Shown: positions 1 to 5,429, counted from the stretch's first letter. The stretch is DNA of 10,654 bases from an uncultured Clostridia bacterium (GCA_944388825.1 CALXKG010000228.1:1-10654); one strand, 5' to 3'. Made by a program: numbers and translations. Notes: a model not told the origin generated them from the sequence alone.

Positions 1-1055
1 TGGGCGGAGTTCATCGCCCGGCCGACAAAGATATTGACGTCGGTCGCCTCCTCCAGCAGCATCTTGGCGATCTGGGTGGCGGCGTCCTTATGGTCGGCCC
101 AGTCGGTCGGAAGCGTCCCGGCGACCATCTGGTCGGACAGCTCCATGACCTTGCCCATCGTGATGACCCCTTCGGTCACCAGGTCGACGCCGTCCATATG
201 CCCGGCCGGCGGGATATGGGGGTCGAGGTAGTCCAGGCAGGTCTCGACCGTCTTGCCGAGGTATTTGCTGACGATCTTGGAGGTGGTGCCGCCGCAGACG
301 ATCTTCTTGCCCGGACGGGCTAAGAACTTTTCGATGACCGGGATATCGTCCTCCGGGTTGGCCGGCGGCCCCAGGATGATCGACAGCTCGCTGCGCTGGC
401 GGACCTTCATGACCGCGACGGTGGTGTCGTCCCCCATCCGCCCGAGGTAAAGCTCCTTGGCCGCGTCGGCCAGCTTGGCGGCGACGGTGTGGGGGGAGTC
501 GTCCGGATGGGTATTCTTTTCCAGGAAGGAGCGGATATGCTCCGCCTGCCAGCCGAAGTCCATGCTGATGCCGATGCCGGCATGGGAGACGCCGTCGCTG
601 AACATGACGAACTCGTCCCCCAGCTCGGCCTTCATCCGGGTCTCATAGAGGGTCTTGTCCCCGACGATGTTCACCTCGACCGGGTACTCGACCGCCTTGC
701 CGTCCCGCAGCAGGATGGACAGGGGGTTGTCGAACTGCACCATGTAGACGTCCCCGTCGGAGGAGATCTGCAGGATCGTAAAGGTCGAATAGGCGACGTT
801 CACGTCCTTGCGGACCGGCAGGGTCGCGGCGACCGTCTCGACGCAGTCCTCGACCGTCATCCCGCTGGACATCATCGTGCAGATGATCTTGGATGTAAGG
901 CTGGAAAGGACGTTGGCGCGGACGCCGCTGCCCATCCCGTCGGCCAGCACGAGGGTCTGGGTCTCGTTGTAGTAAGCCGTTTCGACCCGGTCGCCGCAGA
1001 GTTCCTCGTCGTGCTTGTTGATCGAAACATAGCTGTTTTCAATAAAGTAACTCAT
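1..1055 (-). CDS. SpoIIE-family (PP2C-type) serine/threonine phosphatase, C-terminus cut by window edge
   Basis: Starts at the ATG read leftward from 1055, after a GAGGGA ribosome site and 8 bp past the hydrogenase stop. At least 351 codons are present and the 3' end lies off the window. The first ~218 residues carry the PP2C/SpoIIE metal-binding motifs: LADGMGSG (Asp39), FSDGVSHAG (Asp154) and GRMGDDTTVAV (Asp209-Asp210). These residues normally bind two Mn/Mg ions that hydrolyse phosphoserine or phosphothreonine. There is no signal peptide or membrane segment, so it should be cytosolic. From ~residue 222 onward there are another ~130 residues with a KKIVCGGTTSKIV motif near 250 that I cannot assign to a known domain. 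Being last in the [2Fe-2S]-hydrogenase operon, it is probably the output enzyme of a redox or H2 sensor. Its substrate (an anti-sigma antagonist-like or other phosphoprotein) is not visible here. The phosphatase fold is a confident call; the signalling role is inferred from context. Confidence 0.88.
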   Translation of the reverse strand, partial: MSYFIENSYVSINKHDEELCGDRVETAYYNETQTLVLADGMGSGVRANVLSSLTSKIICTMMSSGMTVEDCVETVAATLPVRKDVNVAYSTFTILQISSDGDVYMVQFDNPLSILLRDGKAVEYPVEVNIVGDKTLYETRMKAELGDEFVMFSDGVSHAGIGISMDFGWQAEHIRSFLEKNTHPDDSPHTVAAKLADAAKELYLGRMGDDTTVAVMKVRQRSELSIILGPPANPEDDIPVIEKFLARPGKKIVCGGTTSKIVSKYLGKTVETCLDYLDPHIPPAGHMDGVDLVTEGVITMGKVMELSDQMVAGTLPTDWADHKDAATQIAKMLLEEATDVNIFVGRAMNSA

Positions 1056-1063
1056 GGCGTCCC

Positions 1064-2722
1064 TCACAGCATACTCTTCTTGAGCATCGTCAGCGCCACC
1101 TTGGTCTCGGCGGTCGTTTCGCCGAGCAGGGAGGCGATCTCCTGGACGGTGCGCATCTGTTTGTCGACGACCTGGTCGGTGATCCGGATGGTCTCGCGGC
1201 GGAGCTCGGCCGCCGTATCCTCCGCCCGGACGATCGCGTCGATGTCTTTGAGGAAAACGAGGAAGTTCTGGTGTTCCGGGTCGTACTGGACGGTCCGGTC
1301 GACATAGAGGTCGCTCTTTTCGAGGTGGGTGCGCTCGCCGGTGATGTTCTTGCCGGTCTCCATGATGTTTAAAAGCTCGAGGATATCGTAATAGTCGGCG
1401 AAGTTCTTTCCGGTGATATCCTCGCCTTCGTCCACCCCCAGCATCCGCAGCGCCTCATGGTTGATCTGGCGGATGATAAACTGGTCGTCGACCGCGATGA
1501 TCCCGTTGGGCGAGCTTTCAAAGATCTGGTCGGAGAGGGACTCGGCCCGTTCCTTGGCGTAGTGGAGGCACATCTCCAGCTCGGCCTTGCCCTGCCAGAC
1601 GGCGATCGCCTTTTCCCGGCAGGTGGAGTAGCCGCAGGCGCCACAATCGAGCATATCTTCCGGCTTGTGCTTGCCGGTGCGGGCGAGGATATCCTGGATC
1701 TCCGCTTCGCCCGGCATCGCGACCCGCCGGAACTCGGGGATCATGTCCTTGCGGATATCGAAGCCGCACTGGACGTCGTAATCCTTCTGCGGGTCGGCCG
1801 CCTGCTCGACGAGGATGCCGGAAAGGATCTGGCCGCGGCGCTTTTTCGGCATACCGGGGCCGTTGATACATCCGCCCTCACAGGCGTTCATCTCGATGAA
1901 GTAACCCCTAAGGCCGCCGGCCGCGATCTCACGGAGCGCCTCGCGGCACTTCTCGACCCCGTCGATCGCGACATAGTGGAACCCTTCCTTTTTGTCCATG
2001 CTGCGGATGACGCCGCCGGGGGCCGGGAAGAAGCGGGAGCGGTAATGGCTGTCGTCGGGGGTGGAATCGAAGGATACCCCTTCCGCCTCAAACCACTGCT
2101 CCAGCTCCTCAAAGGTGATCGTCAGGTCGATAAGCCCCTGGCAGTACTGCTCCACCTCGTCCTTTTTGGAGATGCAGGGCCCGACAAAGACGATATGGGC
2201 GTCCGGGTACTGCTCCCGGATCAGCTTCGCATGGGCGTGCATCGGCGAGTCGACGTCGGCATAGTAGCGCAGGCACTCGGGGTGGTAATTCTGGATCAGC
2301 CGGGTGATTGAATGGCAGCAGGAGGAGATGATCAGCTCTTCCCCGCCCGCGATCATCTGTTCATAGCGGGACTTGACGATCTTGGCGCCGACCGCCGTCT
2401 CGAACACTTCGTAGAACCCCAGCTTTTTCATCGCGTCGGCCATCGGGCGGAAACCCGGCGCGTCGAAAGCGGCGATGAAGGAGGGGGCGAGGGTCGCGAT
2501 GACCTTCTCGCCCGAGGCGATCAGCTTTTTGACCAGCGGGACGTCGTCCCGGACGTCTTTGGCGTTCTGGGGGCAGACCTGCACGCACCGCCCGCAGAGG
2601 ATGCAGTCCTCGTTGATGATCGAGGCCTGGTGGTCGCGGACGCGGATCGACTTGACGGGGCATTCCCGGACGCACTTATAGCAGTCGCGGCAGTTTGCTT
2701 TGGTAAACTGTAGAACTTCCAT
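1064..2722 (-). CDS. PAS-containing putative sensory [FeFe]-hydrogenase (phosphatase-linked, group C3-like)
   Basis: 552 residues from the ATG at 2722, which has GGAAAGGA about 8 bp upstream. An in-frame TTG at 2740 would add six residues but overlaps that ribosome site, so it is less likely. Domain order: two [4Fe-4S] ferredoxin motifs (Cys11/14/17/21 and Cys40/43/46/50); the H-cluster domain with L1 SSCCHS (Cys135-136), L2 VGPCISKKDE (Cys183) and L3 EMNACEGGC (Cys281, Cys285); an extra Fe-S motif DCGACGYSTC (Cys360/363/368, Cys385); a PAS domain at ~396-495; and a helical tail. All four expected H-cluster cysteines are present. Catalytic hydrogenases normally lack the Fe-S plus PAS tail. 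That tail, with the downstream phosphatase, fits the putative sensory class, which would read H2 or redox state rather than carry bulk electron flow. It sits 25 bp after the [2Fe-2S] gene and 8 bp before the phosphatase. Maturation would need HydEFG, not seen here. Confidence 0.93.
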   Translation of the reverse strand: MEVLQFTKANCRDCYKCVRECPVKSIRVRDHQASIINEDCILCGRCVQVCPQNAKDVRDDVPLVKKLIASGEKVIATLAPSFIAAFDAPGFRPMADAMKKLGFYEVFETAVGAKIVKSRYEQMIAGGEELIISSCCHSITRLIQNYHPECLRYYADVDSPMHAHAKLIREQYPDAHIVFVGPCISKKDEVEQYCQGLIDLTITFEELEQWFEAEGVSFDSTPDDSHYRSRFFPAPGGVIRSMDKKEGFHYVAIDGVEKCREALREIAAGGLRGYFIEMNACEGGCINGPGMPKKRRGQILSGILVEQAADPQKDYDVQCGFDIRKDMIPEFRRVAMPGEAEIQDILARTGKHKPEDMLDCGACGYSTCREKAIAVWQGKAELEMCLHYAKERAESLSDQIFESSPNGIIAVDDQFIIRQINHEALRMLGVDEGEDITGKNFADYYDILELLNIMETGKNITGERTHLEKSDLYVDRTVQYDPEHQNFLVFLKDIDAIVRAEDTAAELRRETIRITDQVVDKQMRTVQEIASLLGETTAETKVALTMLKKSML

Positions 2723-2747
2723 GGCGGATTTCCTTTCCAAATGGTAT

Positions 2748-3005
2748 TTATTCGACGTCGACGCCCAGCGGCTTCATCGCGTGGGTGCGGAAGACCTCGA
2801 CGGCGTTATCGGGGTTGACGTTGCCGACAAATTCGTCGTCGAACATGGTGGAGACGCCGTCGGTGCAGTGGCCCATGCAGAAAGCGGCCTTGAGGGTGAC
2901 CTGGTCCTGCAGGCCGTAGTTTTCGATCAGCTTCTGGAAGGTCTGGATGACATTGAACGAACCTCTTAAGTGGCAGGAACTGCCGACACAGATTTGTACT
3001 ACCAT
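2748..3005 (-). CDS. Thioredoxin-like [2Fe-2S] ferredoxin (NuoE/HydC C-terminal type)
   Basis: 85 residues from the ATG at 3005, with AAAGGTG about 10 bp upstream. Longer in-frame extensions toward 3122 run through the promoter region and are rejected. Cysteines at 6, 11, 43 and 47 form the Cx4C...Cx3C pattern (CVGSSC and CMGHC) that binds one [2Fe-2S] cluster in the thioredoxin-fold domain of NuoE and of HydC/HndA-type hydrogenase subunits. The family usually carries an N-terminal helical part of about 80 residues; this protein is only the cluster domain, as is common for small stand-alone members. It is first in the operon and 25 bp ahead of the hydrogenase gene, so it is probably the electron partner linking the sensory hydrogenase to a cellular donor or acceptor. 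No membrane segment. The fold is confident; the partner is inferred. Confidence 0.9.
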   Translation of the reverse strand: MVVQICVGSSCHLRGSFNVIQTFQKLIENYGLQDQVTLKAAFCMGHCTDGVSTMFDDEFVGNVNPDNAVEVFRTHAMKPLGVDVE

Positions 3006-3030
3006 AACGATTTCGCACCTTTCTAAGCAG

Positions 3031-3077
3031 AAAAACCGGGCCCGTTTGCTTCTTCTATTATAAAAGGGAACGGGCCC
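3031..3077 (-). terminator. Terminator-like inverted repeat in the hydrogenase-operon leader
   Basis: Perfect 9-bp GC-rich arms at 3038-3046 and 3069-3077 (GGGCCCGTT / AACGGGCCC), 22 nt apart. Reading leftward, the second arm is followed by GG and five T (3035-3031), as in an intrinsic terminator. A transcript started at the farther promoter (3133-3162) would fold this hairpin; one from the nearer promoter (3057-3085) would lack the first arm and escape. The loop contains the nearer promoter's -10 box. It could instead be a DNA operator pair, since each arm contains the palindrome GGGCCC and the arm centres are 31 bp apart, about three helical turns. The repeat is seen directly; its function is inference. 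Confidence 0.5.
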
Positions 3078-3085
3078 TTTGTCAA
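3057..3085 (-). promoter_or_regulatory. Sigma-A promoter P1 of the hydrogenase operon
   Basis: On the minus strand: TTGACA at 3085-3080, a 17-bp spacer, TATAAT at 3062-3057, both hexamers perfect consensus. The predicted start is near 3050, giving a leader of ~45 nt before the [2Fe-2S] gene at 3005. One arm of the 9-bp inverted repeat lies in the spacer and the other just downstream of the start, so a protein bound there would block the polymerase. Confidence 0.85.
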
Positions 3086-3132
3086 TCACGGGGGGTGGGG
3101 GCCTTTGGCAGGCCCCTGCCATTGTATCTTAA

Positions 3133-3162
3133 ATTATAGCACAAAAAGATATCACATGACAA
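3133..3162 (-). promoter_or_regulatory. Second sigma-A promoter P2 upstream of the hydrogenase operon
   Basis: On the minus strand: TTGTCA at 3162-3157, an 18-bp spacer ending TGC (extended -10), TATAAT at 3138-3133. The predicted start is near 3126. Its transcript would pass a small GC-rich hairpin (GGGGCC at 3098-3103 with GGCCCC at 3111-3116) and then the terminator-like repeat at 3031-3077. It therefore yields either an RNA of ~95 nt or, on read-through, a longer operon mRNA. Confidence 0.6.
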
Positions 3163-3170
3163 GCTTTTTT

Positions 3171-3186
3171 TGGAAATTCATTTCCA
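3171..3186. promoter_or_regulatory. 16-bp dyad, candidate operator between divergent promoters
   Basis: TGGAAAT-TC-ATTTCCA is a perfect 7-bp inverted repeat with a 2-bp centre. It ends 5 bp before the pyrB -35 box and begins 8 bp beyond the -35 of minus-strand P2. Size and placement suit a dimeric regulator affecting either direction. I do not recognise it as the site of a named regulator. Confidence 0.4.
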
Positions 3187-3191
3187 TCTAC

Positions 3192-3220
3192 TGGACAAGT
3201 CCCTTCCGGGCCGGTATAAT
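3192..3220 (+). promoter_or_regulatory. Sigma-A promoter of pyrBI
   Basis: TGGACA at 3192-3197, a 17-bp spacer, TATAAT at 3215-3220. One mismatch to consensus in the -35 and none in the -10. The predicted start is near 3227, giving a leader of ~74 nt before pyrB. Confidence 0.8.
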
Positions 3221-3246
3221 AGATAAAAATATCCATCTGTTCAAAG

Positions 3247-3282
3247 CGCCGGGCCGTTCTGCCGGCCCGCAACCGGCGTTTT
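3247..3282 (+). promoter_or_regulatory. pyrB leader with competing hairpins, possible attenuator
   Basis: Two overlapping folds are possible. One pairs CGGGCC (3250-3255) with GGCCCG (3264-3269). The other pairs GCCGG (3261-3265) with CCGGC (3273-3277), or more fully CGCCGG (3247-3252) with CCGGCG (3273-3278), and is followed by TTTT at 3279-3282. They share 3261-3269, so only one can form. This is the geometry of an anti-terminator/terminator pair, although four T is a short tract. PyrR-controlled attenuation is known for Firmicute pyr operons, but I see no convincing PyrR-binding loop. Confidence 0.35.
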
Positions 3283-3300
3283 GCCATAAGGAGGCTGCCT

Positions 3301-4239
3301 ATGAGACATATGATCGACCCGCTGGACTTCTCGGTCCAGGAGGTGGAAAACCTGTTAAACCTCGCCGACCGGATCGCGGCCGACCCGGCCCGCTATCAGG
3401 AGGTCTGCCGGCACAAAAAGCTGGCGACCCTTTTCTATGAACCCAGCACCCGCACCCGGCTCAGCTTCGAGGCGGCGATGCTAAATCTCGGCGGCAGCGT
3501 CCTCGGCTTTGCCAGCGCCGACTCCAGCTCGGCCGCCAAGGGCGAAAGCATCGCCGACACCATCCGGGTCATCAGCTGCTACGCCGACATCTGCGCCATC
3601 CGCCACCCGAAGGAGGGCGCGCCGCTGCGGGCGGCGATGTATTCCCGCATCCCGGTCATCAACGCCGGCGACGGCGGCCACCAGCACCCGACCCAGACGC
3701 TGACCGACCTGTTGACCATCCGGCGGCGGCTGGGGCGGCTGGACGGCTTCACCATCGGCCTGTGCGGCGACCTGAAATTCGGGCGGACGGTCCACTCGCT
3801 GATCAAGTCCCTCTCCCGCTACAGCGGCATCCGGTTTATCCTGATCTCGCCGGAAGAGCTGCGGGTTCCGGACTATGTCCTCCGGGAGGTGCTCGACCCC
3901 CAGGGGATCCCCTATGAAGAAGTCACTTCGCTGGAGGAGGTCATGCCGCGGCTGGACATCCTCTACATGACCCGGGTGCAGAAGGAGCGGTTTTTCAACG
4001 AGGAGGATTACGTCCGCCTCAAAGACACCTATATCCTCACCGAAGACAAGATGAAGCTGGCCAAAGAGACGATGGCGGTCCTCCATCCCCTCCCCCGGGT
4101 CAACGAGATCGCCCTCGCGGTGGACGGCGACCCGCGGGCGGCCTATTTTGAACAGGTGCAAAACGGCGTATACGTCCGGATGGCCCTCATCATGACCCTG
4201 CTGGGGCTTTCGGACGGCGGAAAGGAGCGGACAGAATGA
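3301..4239 (+). CDS. pyrB: Aspartate carbamoyltransferase catalytic subunit
   Basis: 312 residues; the Escherichia coli catalytic chain has about 310. The ATG at 3301 follows AAGGAGG at 3288-3294 with a 6-bp gap. The enzyme joins carbamoyl phosphate and aspartate to give N-carbamoyl-aspartate, the committed step of pyrimidine synthesis, in the cytosol. Visible active-site motifs: EPSTRTR (47-53) for carbamoyl phosphate; Ser76 and Lys80 in the 80s loop (DSSSAAKGES); HPTQTLTDL from His129; CGDLKFGRTVHS (~155-166); YMTRVQKER (Arg225, Gln227); and HPLPRVNE (262-269) in the 240s-type loop. The stop overlaps the pyrI start by 4 bp, so the chains are translationally coupled as needed for a mixed holoenzyme. 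Control probably acts at the promoter or leader just upstream and allosterically through PyrI. Nothing is missing or unusual. Confidence 0.98.
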   Translation: MRHMIDPLDFSVQEVENLLNLADRIAADPARYQEVCRHKKLATLFYEPSTRTRLSFEAAMLNLGGSVLGFASADSSSAAKGESIADTIRVISCYADICAIRHPKEGAPLRAAMYSRIPVINAGDGGHQHPTQTLTDLLTIRRRLGRLDGFTIGLCGDLKFGRTVHSLIKSLSRYSGIRFILISPEELRVPDYVLREVLDPQGIPYEEVTSLEEVMPRLDILYMTRVQKERFFNEEDYVRLKDTYILTEDKMKLAKETMAVLHPLPRVNEIALAVDGDPRAAYFEQVQNGVYVRMALIMTLLGLSDGGKERTE

Positions 4240-4661
4240 ACACGACCCGCAGCATCGACAGCATTGTAAACGGCACGGTCATCGACCACATCGGGGCCGG
4301 CAAGGGGATGAAGATCTACTCCCTTCTGCATCTGGACGGCCTCGAGTGCCCGGTGGTGCTGATCCGCAACGCCCGCAGCGGCCGGTACGGCAAAAAGGAC
4401 ATCATCAAGATCGAGGGGGAGATCTCCCTCGACCTCGACCTGCTGGGCTATGTCGACCACAACATCACCGTCTGCACGATCCGGGACGGGAAGGTGGTCG
4501 AAAAGAAAAAGCTGACCCTCCCCAAAAAGCTCACCAACGTCATCCGCTGCCGCAACCCCCGCTGCATCTGCACGGTGGAAGAGGGCATCGACCATGTCTT
4601 CACCCTGACCGAACACAACACCTACCGCTGCATCTACTGCGAAAGCAGAGGAAAGATGTAA
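4236..4661 (+). CDS. pyrI: Aspartate carbamoyltransferase regulatory subunit
   Basis: 141 residues, slightly shorter than the ~153 of Escherichia coli PyrI. The ATG lies in the ATGA overlap with the pyrB stop, with AAAGGAG 8 bp upstream. PyrI does not catalyse; it binds nucleotide effectors (ATP, CTP, UTP) through its N-terminal domain and holds the catalytic trimers together through a C-terminal zinc domain. The zinc ligands are clear: Cys105, Cys110, Cys132 and Cys135, in the Cx4C...Cx2C pattern (CRNPRC and CIYC). The N-terminal part includes VIDHIGAGKG (15-24) and LIRNARSGRYGKKDIIKIE (42-60), matching the nucleotide-binding region of the family. The gene ends at a TAA two bases before the terminator stem, so pyrBI appears to be a complete two-gene unit with no other pyr genes attached. 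Confidence 0.97.
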   Translation: MNTTRSIDSIVNGTVIDHIGAGKGMKIYSLLHLDGLECPVVLIRNARSGRYGKKDIIKIEGEISLDLDLLGYVDHNITVCTIRDGKVVEKKKLTLPKKLTNVIRCRNPRCICTVEEGIDHVFTLTEHNTYRCIYCESRGKM

Positions 4662-4662
4662 C

Positions 4663-4702
4663 AAAAAGCTGGACGGCTCAAAAAAGAACCGTCCAGCTTT
4701 TT
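4663..4702 (+). terminator. Intrinsic terminator of pyrBI
   Basis: A perfect 14-bp stem, 4663-4676 with 4689-4702 (core GCTGGACGG / CCGTCCAGC), around a 12-nt loop. The ascending arm begins with five A and the descending arm ends in five T, so it could work in both directions. It starts two bases after the pyrI stop codon. Confidence 0.92.
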
Positions 4703-4711
4703 CATTTTATT

Positions 4712-4888
4712 GAATGTTTATTTCGCTGCCCTTAAGGCAGCGACTCAAGGCTCTGCCTTAAGAATCCGCCAAAGGCTCTGCCTTTGGAAACCGCTTAAGG
4801 AGCAAAGCCCCTTAAGAATCCCATATTCGACGCGGCGTGAGATGCCTAGCCCACACGCATAAGACCGGCCGTGGAAGGCCGGTCTTCG
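4712..4888. repeat. Composite hairpin repeat, copy A
   Basis: A 177-bp intergenic element that shares four blocks with copy B at 9627-9815, in the same order and orientation: 4712-4744 (32 of 33 identical), 4769-4794 (26 of 26), 4826-4836 (11 of 11) and 4858-4888 (30 of 31). The blocks between differ. It is a chain of small hairpins: CGCTGCC/GGCAGCG (4724-4742), AAGGC-TCT-GCCTT (4747-4759), CCAAAGGC-TCT-GCCTTTGG (4769-4787), CTTAAGG/CCTTAAG (4794-4816), and a 10-bp stem AAGACCGGCC/GGCCGGTCTT (4861-4886). No open frame makes sense and there is no transposase or terminal inverted repeat. It lies just after the pyrI terminator, between converging genes. Confidence 0.85.
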
Positions 4889-4937
4889 AGATGTTGCTTA
4901 AATGCTTGGAAAGTATATAAATAACAATAAGATTTAA

Positions 4938-4961
4938 TTTTAAAGAAGCGCTTTGCGCTTC
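4938..4961 (-). terminator. Probable weak terminator after the polA-comEA operon
   Basis: Reading leftward, GAAGCGC-AAA-GCGCTTC (4961-4945) forms a 7-bp stem with a 3-nt loop and is followed by TTTAAAATT. It lies 49 nt past the comEA stop. The T-tract is interrupted, so termination may be partial. Confidence 0.5.
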
Positions 4962-4966
4962 CTACC

Positions 4967-5015
4967 TTCATTCTTCACTATTCATTATTCATTTTTCATT
5001 CTTCATTCTTCATTC
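4967..5015. repeat. Seven tandem heptamers, TTCATTN consensus
   Basis: Seven in-phase 7-bp units: TTCATTC, TTCACTA, TTCATTA, TTCATTT, then three TTCATTC. Only the second unit departs from TTCATTN. The last unit contains the comEA stop codon (5010-5012), so the array starts at the end of that gene and extends into its 3' untranslated region. It is much more AT-rich than its surroundings. Confidence 0.85.
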
Positions 5016-5429
5016 ATCTACATAAAAGTATGGCCGCATCTTCTCGATCGTCTTCTCGCCGATACCCTTGACGTTCAGCAGCTCGTCCACCGTCACAAAC
5101 CGCCCGACCGTTTCCCGGTAATCGAGGATCCGCCCGGCGATCGCCTCCCCGATCCCCGGGACTTCCATCAATTCTTCCGCCGTCGCGGTATTGAGGTCGA
5201 CGGGAACGATCCCCGCCCCTTCCGGGGCTTCCGGGCTTTCTTCCGCCGGTGTTTCTCCGGCAGCTTCCTCTTTCGAAACCGACTCTTCCGCGCTCTCAGG
5301 CAGCGCTATGGAAGACAGCAGCCGGACGGCGTCCCCCTCCGGCCGGCTGCCGAGGGCGTAGCCGATCATCAGCAGCGCCAGCACCGCCGTCAGCCCCACC
5401 GCGAACCGGATCACATTCCGCTCGCTCAT
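5010..5429 (-). CDS. comEA: ComEA-like helix-hairpin-helix DNA-binding protein, membrane anchored
   Basis: 139 residues. The start ATG at 5429 overlaps the tsaD stop by 4 bp. Layout: one N-terminal membrane segment (~8-26, VIRFAVGLTAVLALLMIGYA), an acidic Glu/Pro/Ala-rich linker (~40-75), then two helix-hairpin-helix motifs, VDLNTATAEELMEVPGIGEAI from ~77 and VDELLNVKGIGEKTIEKM from ~113. ComEA is the cell-surface receptor that binds double-stranded DNA during natural transformation and holds it for uptake through ComEC. Bacillus ComEA is about 205 residues and has an SLBB domain before the helix-hairpin-helix part; that domain is absent here, so this is a short form. The other late competence genes (comEB, comEC) are not next to it. 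It is last in the polA-rimI-tsaD operon. Domain assignment is firm; a role in DNA uptake is inferred. Confidence 0.85.
   Translation of the reverse strand: MSERNVIRFAVGLTAVLALLMIGYALGSRPEGDAVRLLSSIALPESAEESVSKEEAAGETPAEESPEAPEGAGIVPVDLNTATAEELMEVPGIGEAIAGRILDYRETVGRFVTVDELLNVKGIGEKTIEKMRPYFYVDE

Noticed and set aside
1457..2713. Plus-strand open frames opposite the hydrogenase gene
   Set aside because: The minus-strand frame has clear Fe-S and H-cluster motifs; the opposite-strand products have none.
2723..2740. TTG start six codons upstream of the hydrogenase ATG
   Set aside because: These bases contain the ribosome-binding site GGAAAGGA for the ATG at 2722, so the extension is unlikely.
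3090..3101. G-run as a possible G-quadruplex
   Set aside because: Only two long G tracts are present, not the four separated tracts needed for a standard quadruplex.
3006..3122. N-terminal extension of the [2Fe-2S] protein to 3122
   Set aside because: It would translate through promoter P1 and the inverted repeat; the ATG at 3005 has a ribosome site and begins exactly at the conserved cluster domain.
3006..3300. Rex-type redox operator upstream of the hydrogenase operon
   Set aside because: No TTGTTAA-type palindrome is present on either strand.
4712..4888. Insertion sequence or miniature inverted-repeat element with ends
   Set aside because: No terminal inverted repeats, no clear target duplication and no transposase; kept only as a repeat of unknown type.
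4894..4918. Weak plus-strand promoter (TTGCTT, then ATAAAT)
   Set aside because: Poor -10, and there is no plus-strand gene downstream until 9902.
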